From Isoetes taiwanensis (Eukaryota; Streptophyta; Lycopodiopsida; Isoetales; Isoetaceae): a DNA stretch of 64,000 bases. Below are positions 59,091-64,000 of the stretch, piece by piece. Position 1 is the stretch's first letter; each line of letters begins with the position of its first letter. Made by a program: the position numbers and the translations under genes. The stretch covers positions 62,001 to 126,000 of the forward strand of contig JAJEKV010000529.1 in assembly GCA_021234155.1 (NCBI GenBank), in the 5' to 3' direction. The notes below the pieces were generated by a model, which saw nothing but the letters and a program-made list of their open reading frames with translations, was not told the origin of the DNA and ran no database searches.

Positions 59091-60879
59091 CTTGTATGCA
59101 TATGGGTAAAAATAGTAAACTTTGTATATGTAGATGTACAAGAAGATGAGCACACTTAAATTAGGGGTGCCACCTATCTCATTATGCACTCTACTTGGCA
59201 AGTTCAATCGATGAGCTTGGGGTACAACGCGACCAATAATTATAAATGGTTCAACAAACCATGGAGCTCATTTCTTAGCTTTAGGAATGTTAAAGAACTA
59301 TGGTTTATCCTAAAAAAATACCTAATCCCCTACAACAAATTTGCATGGATAACATGGAACTTGGGTCGGGATTATCGTTGGACCGTAAATCAAGAAATTT
59401 ATATTAAGTGGTCCATTTGGTGGTACGTGACTTAGTCCCTTGTGAGTTGATTGCACTTGCCATGCAATAAATACTATTATATATCTCATGGGCAATATTG
59501 TTACTTCAACATCTCTAAGCTAGTATGTCATAAACCACCCTCAATAGATCCAGCTTATTGGTTTGTGGCATATCCACATTTGAACTTTTTTAAGCTAAAG
59601 AGTCTTTTGTAACAAATAGCATTCCCTAGCCCTATACAAGATACATGCATAAGTTGCGAATGTGAAAAATATTAATTAGATATTTGCATAGATATCTAAC
59701 CTAGGTCATAGATAAGATTTAAGTGCAGGGATTTATCATATGGTATTCTCGCAGAAAGAAATGGTCGATGGTTTGATTTTTAGTGACATTGATGCATAAT
59801 GCAATGGTCAATTAATATGACCATATATGCATAGAGATCTTGCAAAAAACTTGGTTAAATAAAGACGGCGAAGTGGGAAACGTGACTAATTCAGTGGCCA
59901 CATGTTTTTGAGATTATTGTGCTGGAGAACCAACTCATTAGTAAATTTACTAGCACAACCTTAAAATTTGCAATGGTTATATCATGACGATGATTTAATG
60001 AGTTATATGGCTTATATATATATGTAACACTTATGCTTACATATATGGCTTATAAGGGACAAATAAATTCAAAAGAGAAATTATCAAATGCAATCTTGTA
60101 ACAGTTGTAACGAGTCACAGGTGGTGGCGAATCGTCACAAATTTTTTCATCTTCTTCATTGTAACGAGTCACAGTTGGCGGGGATGCGTCACAAACTTAT
60201 TCCCAAATTCCCAAATTCTTCCGTGATTTCTTGATTCCCGCCAATCTTGCTAATCGATCTTGTTTGCGGTGCTTGCGGTGCTGAAGGTTGATCTGTAGAC
60301 GCTACTCATCATCCTTCCAGGTATTTTTTTATCCCTCACTTTCAATCTAAAATCCCTCACTTTCAATTTAAAATTTATGCATAGGTAGCAAGAATGCTCA
60401 AACATTGTGTTTTAATTGTTCACCGATGTAGAGAGGCAAATTCAAACGGGCAAAATTCCGAGGGAAGCAAAGGGCTATTTTCAAGGAATTGAGTAAGAAG
60501 GCAAAACCAGGTCAGAAATTAGATACGTTTATTTGTAATAGAGTATGCAAGCTTTGATGTGCAAGAATAGAGTTGGCTCATATATGCAAGCTTTGATGTG
60601 GAAGCCTCGTATATTAAGCTACACTCAAACAGAATGGTGAATTTTATTGTAATGAGTGCATCTTCTTCATATGACGGCAATCTAAGAACCTAGAAGGCAC
60701 AAGCTTTGTGTGGAATCCTCTTTGAGCATAGGTGCTAACTGTATGCGCTAGTTTCTTCTCATCAAGTGTTTACATTATTTAACATTGAACCCCCACTTAA
60801 CACTCCATGTACAAGTGAAAAATCGATGCAAGCAGGGAAAGATGTTTTTTTGCCAAAGAATTGACATATAGTACAGACC
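59091..60879. other. Continuation of the outer CACTA element, then spacer
   Basis: Sequence resumes after the target duplication. Words shared with the left arm (GGTTTGTGGCATATCCACATTTGAACTTTTT near 59560, compare 42400) support continuity to at least 59600. At 60095-60200 TTGTAACGAGTCACAG occurs twice, together with CGTCACAAA, recalling the left subterminal repeats, but no terminus is visible. The rest is AT-rich with no gene. Confidence 0.4.
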
Positions 60880-61085
60880 TCATCTAGCAGCTATTGTTGA
60901 TAGAAGTTCATCAAGTAGTGCTTTTAACTTTGCTTTAGTGATGGCTCCTTCTCTGCGGCTTCCAGGTACTTCTTCTCCGTCTTTAAAAAGAATAATAGTT
61001 GGCAGCTATAGGGTTTGTATTTGTCAACCAGCTGTGGATTAGGATCTGTTTTAATCTTGTAAACTTTTAATTGCCCAGCATAATT
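60880..61085 (-). CDS. Last exon of an x-type chloroplast thioredoxin, frame broken by one base
   Basis: After a TTATGCAG acceptor the exon reads [20 protein letters not shown] then KYKPYS. In the next frame it continues [20 protein letters not shown] and [15 protein letters not shown] to a stop at 60880. This is the C-terminal half of a thioredoxin. The [13 protein letters not shown] phrase is characteristic of plastid thioredoxin x-like proteins, which reduce disulfides in chloroplast peroxiredoxins. The frame breaks by a missing base near 61000, just before the cis-Pro (PT). The exon with the WCGPC redox site was not found within the window, so the gene is partial here. Confidence 0.75.
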
Positions 61086-61198
61086 CTGCATAAAATTCAA
61101 AAGAGTATCTCCATCAAAATTCCGCTATGAATTCAGCGTTATCAGTTTTCAATTGTTTCCAATAATGGAATATATTTCACGACAAACCATTACCATAG

Positions 61199-61282
61199 TG
61201 GCCAGTATAGACTAAAGCATAAAATGGCCTATATTAATGCATGGTGGCCAGTATAGACTAAAGCATAAAATGGCCTATATTA
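61199..61282. repeat. 46-bp tandem duplication
   Basis: TGGCCAGTATAGACTAAAGC through CCTATATTA occurs twice in a row, separated by a few bases, with no visible difference. Confidence 0.9.
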
Positions 61283-61859
61283 CCTATTTTGCCATGTTTT
61301 TGTCCATTTCTAATTTATCACTTTGCTTAGGGCAGTTGACAGTAAGTTCTTGCATATTGCTGCAACTGTCAAAACACAACAAGGAGTTACATGGAGTTGT
61401 ATTCGTGTTTAGAATGTGCTGGCAGAGCCCGGACTTAAGGCAACTGGTCATATGAATAAGGCACGCATATACACAGTTGATGGAACTCCTCATGCACAAG
61501 GAGTTGCTTGTCTAACAGCAGACTTCACTGCTGAATATTTGTGGCATGCCAGATATGGTCATGTAGGAGCATGAGCTTTTGGTGAGTATTGGAGCATTAG
61601 CTTATGGTGCTATTCCTATGGAAAAAGCAAAACAGCCTTTGCTAATGTCCAAAAGGATGCAATCCTCAAATGAAGCAGGTCTTTCCAGAATTGCAGATTT
61701 TGTGGAAGATGGCACTTATAAACAAGAGTTTAGGGTTGAACTTCTTAAAATTTGTTTCAGCAAATTCCTTGCGTACAAACACCATCTTCACAACACGAGC
61801 CTGTTTCATTCTTCAGTTGATAAGGATGTCTCTAATTCTCATCTATAGAGGCTCTTCAG

Positions 61860-63400
61860 GTTGAAGATGTCGCTCCTTGAAATGCAATGATTAAAGGGCA
61901 TGGCCTTAATTTTGCAGGGAGCATGGCTGTCCAATTTTTTGAAGACATGCAAGAACATGGTGTAAATCCTAACATTCACATGTCTGCTTGCTGCCTGTGG
62001 CCGCGCAAGTTTGGTGGTCAAGGGTCATGAGTATTTCAAAGTAATGCAGGAGGTATGGCATTATGCCCACAGAAGATCACTATACTTGATTATGCACGAC
62101 CAGGATACTTGATTAAGGCAGAGAAATTGGCTGGCTGTACCACGCCTCTTATCAAAAGTGTGGCTCATTAATTGACATGTATTTTAAGCGTGGCGAAGAA
62201 TCCATTCAACTCTGTTACCGGATCTTTGCAGGAGAATATACCCCAAACAAGGTTACTTTTGTTAGCATTGTTGATGCACGTACTAGGCTTGAATCTCGAC
62301 CAATGGGATTTCGATACATTGGGATATTGTTAGACATGGCGACTCGGATGTCATTGTAAAGGCGCACTACTTAATATGTATGGCAAATGTGGGCTATTGG
62401 GAGATGCCGTCAAATGTTTGATGAGCTTCCTAAAAGGAATGTTGTATCTTTTACTTTGCCATGATTGCAGCATATGCTTCGGCATGGTCTTGCCAAGGAA
62501 GCCTTGGAACTCTTCTATGAAATCGGCAGGATGGCACAAAGCCTAATGAAATCACTTTCCTTAGCATTCGCTCTGCATGCGACCATTACGGACTATGGGA
62601 CAATGGTGACCTTTGGTTTGTTTCCATGTGTGCAGATTATGGCATCTTACCTTTGGTGGATCACTACTATAGCCTATTAAATCTTATTAGTCATGTTTGG
62701 ATGGTTCAATGAAGCGAGAGGATTTTTGTTAGTGAAATGCTATTTCAAGCTACATTACATTTAGCGATATTATGGTTGCATGCGACCATGAGGGATTTGG
62801 TTGATGATGGCTGTCATTGTTATGTCTCCATGAGTATAGATTATTTCATCTCACCGGTGTTGCAACACTTCAGCTCCATGGTTGATCTTCTTAGCCATAC
62901 GGGATTTCTAGGCATTCTTTGAATCACTCATCAATAACATGCCTCTTGAGGCGATGCGGTATCATGGGCGACATTATTACGCTCCCACAAACTTTTGCGG
63001 ATCACGGGTCCACTACTAACTACTAATATTTTTCCATATATTCGCAAGAATTGATCCCTTGTGGCCTTGGCAATTTATATTTCAAAACACAATCCTTTCT
63101 GTATTATGCTTGCAGAATTGGCAACTAAAGAGAAACTTATCTGCCTGTATCTCTAGTAATCAGTATTTTAATCTAATGCTACCAGATTAACTGCAGATGT
63201 TTGCTGGTCCACCAATTGGACAATGTTATGATGCAGCTGGGCATATGGTGAACTTGAATCCTTTAGATACCACAGCATATGTCTTGCTTTCAAATATTTA
63301 TGCTAAAGATTTTAGTTGGGCTGACCAATTAGGGTTGCAATGGGAGAGTATGCTTCATGAGATGTCCACTGGGGAAGTTGCGACTAGCATGTAAAGATCG
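61860..63400 (+). pseudogene. Decayed pentatricopeptide-repeat (PPR) gene
   Basis: Pieces of PPR motifs appear in all three frames: MIKGHGLNFAGSMAVQFFED then MQEHGVNPN (about 61890-61980), ITYxxLLNMYGKCGLLGDAVK-type sequence (near 62365-62420), LAKEALELFYEI (62495-62530), and at 63235-63390 HMVNLNPLDTTAYVLLSNIY followed by AKDFSWAD, the end of a PLS-type array that in intact genes is followed by the E domain. Intact relatives bind organelle RNA and many edit it. Stops are frequent, so this copy is dead. A stretch at 61420-61570 with EYLWHARYGHVG resembles a copia GAG-pre-integrase and may be an older insertion. Confidence 0.6.
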
Positions 63401-64000
63401 TAGCAAAAGTATGACGAGATAGTTAATACATGATGGATTTGTGAAACACAAGAGATATTAGTGGGAAAATGGTATGCATGCTTGGCCACATGGTAGAAAT
63501 GATCAACTAGGAGAGTTTTCGGTTCTAAACAAAAATCACGAGTTGATCTCTTTATTGTTTGCAACAGGTATATGGACACGGTTTTTATGCGCTGCGGAGA
63601 CATATACCGATGCTTAAGATTGAGATCCTTTGAGAACCATGAGGGTGCATATGTTTAGGCTTATGCGAGATCGGATAATTGAAGCATCAAATTGCGATGC
63701 GGTTTTTGAGTTCTTGATACCGGGACACACCTTTCTATTATTGTAATATGAGTATGTTAAAGATAGGTCTGACCTAAGCAATCACAAAAAAGTAGATCTC
63801 TTTATTGTTGTGCAATTCAAGAATCGAACCATACTTCAAATATACATAGCTTATCGGCTTGCTTTAAATTGATGTCCTTTGGGACAACGTGACCAGCATT
63901 GCTTTAGCTTTATCCATTGTTGGATAATCGAGGCATCAATTTCAGACTGGCTTTGGTGTTGGCGCACACTTACTACTTTGTGCCATCGTTGATTGACGAA
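63401..64000. other. Right edge, no gene recognised
   Basis: The phrases CTCTTTATTGTT and CGAATCATATGTA-like words recur, with ATTGAAGCATCAAAT near 63680 and ATCGAGGCATCAAT near 63930, suggesting a diverged tandem repeat. No coding signal is seen. Confidence 0.3.

Noticed and set aside
59776-59790. TTTTTAGTG near 59.78 kb as right terminus of the outer CACTA element
   Set aside because: The reverse complement CACTAAAAATC does not match the left end CACTACAAGGG and the flank does not repeat ATA.
61420-61570. EYLWHARYGHVG as a copia pre-integrase domain
   Set aside because: Only one short motif fits and the HHCC site is not completed; noted in the PPR entry instead of being called.

Overview
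The window is nuclear DNA from a land plant. It has spliced plant genes (phytochelatin synthase, a FATTY ACID EXPORT/Tmemb_14 protein, an x-type thioredoxin, a plant methyltransferase and PPR remnants) in a sea of decayed transposons. The lineage cannot be fixed by eye. The IHDKMD-type transposon protein and the degenerate transposon mix would fit a fern or another non-flowering vascular plant, but this is only an impression.

Layout. 0.5-5.1 kb: two minus-strand genes, a small conserved plant protein and a five-exon FAX-like membrane protein. Each has a copy of the same roughly 135-bp sequence upstream. 5.9-8.9 kb: a decayed Ty3/gypsy chromodomain retrotransposon. 9.5-10.3 kb: a LINE 3' end. 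10.3-13.3 kb: a nearly complete Ty1/copia pol plus the start of its 3' LTR. 16.4-16.8 kb: the 3' part of a methyltransferase gene. 19.7-21.3 kb: an intact four-exon gene for a small membrane-anchored coiled-coil protein. 22.1-32 kb: nested retrotransposon debris (copia, two gypsy pieces, a LINE) and the remains of an IHDKMD transposon ORF. 35.3-38.9 kb: a complete seven-exon phytochelatin synthase gene with one extra base in exon 3.

42-59 kb or beyond: a large CACTA (EnSpm) DNA transposon. Its left end at 41959 carries a cluster of TTGTAACG repeats. Its transposase gene (Transposase_21, DUF4218 and DUF4216 regions) lies at 50.4-54.4 kb. Directly upstream, in the same orientation, is an open SET-domain (lysine methyltransferase-like) reading frame, preceded by a Cys/His-rich exon resembling a transposase-associated domain. 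A methyltransferase domain inside a DNA transposon is the most unusual thing in the window. A second, non-autonomous CACTA element (54504-59087, flanked by ACT target duplications) has inserted just behind the transposase. It consists mostly of about four GC-rich units of about 1.1 kb. 60.9-63.4 kb: the last exon of a chloroplast thioredoxin and a decayed PPR gene.

Almost every recognisable host gene is off frame by single bases, and several of these sit in or next to homopolymers. Uncorrected long-read error is therefore a serious alternative to pseudogenisation. The transmembrane/coiled-coil gene shows no such defect. Exon boundaries were read by hand from GT/AG sites and reading phase; no search was run.
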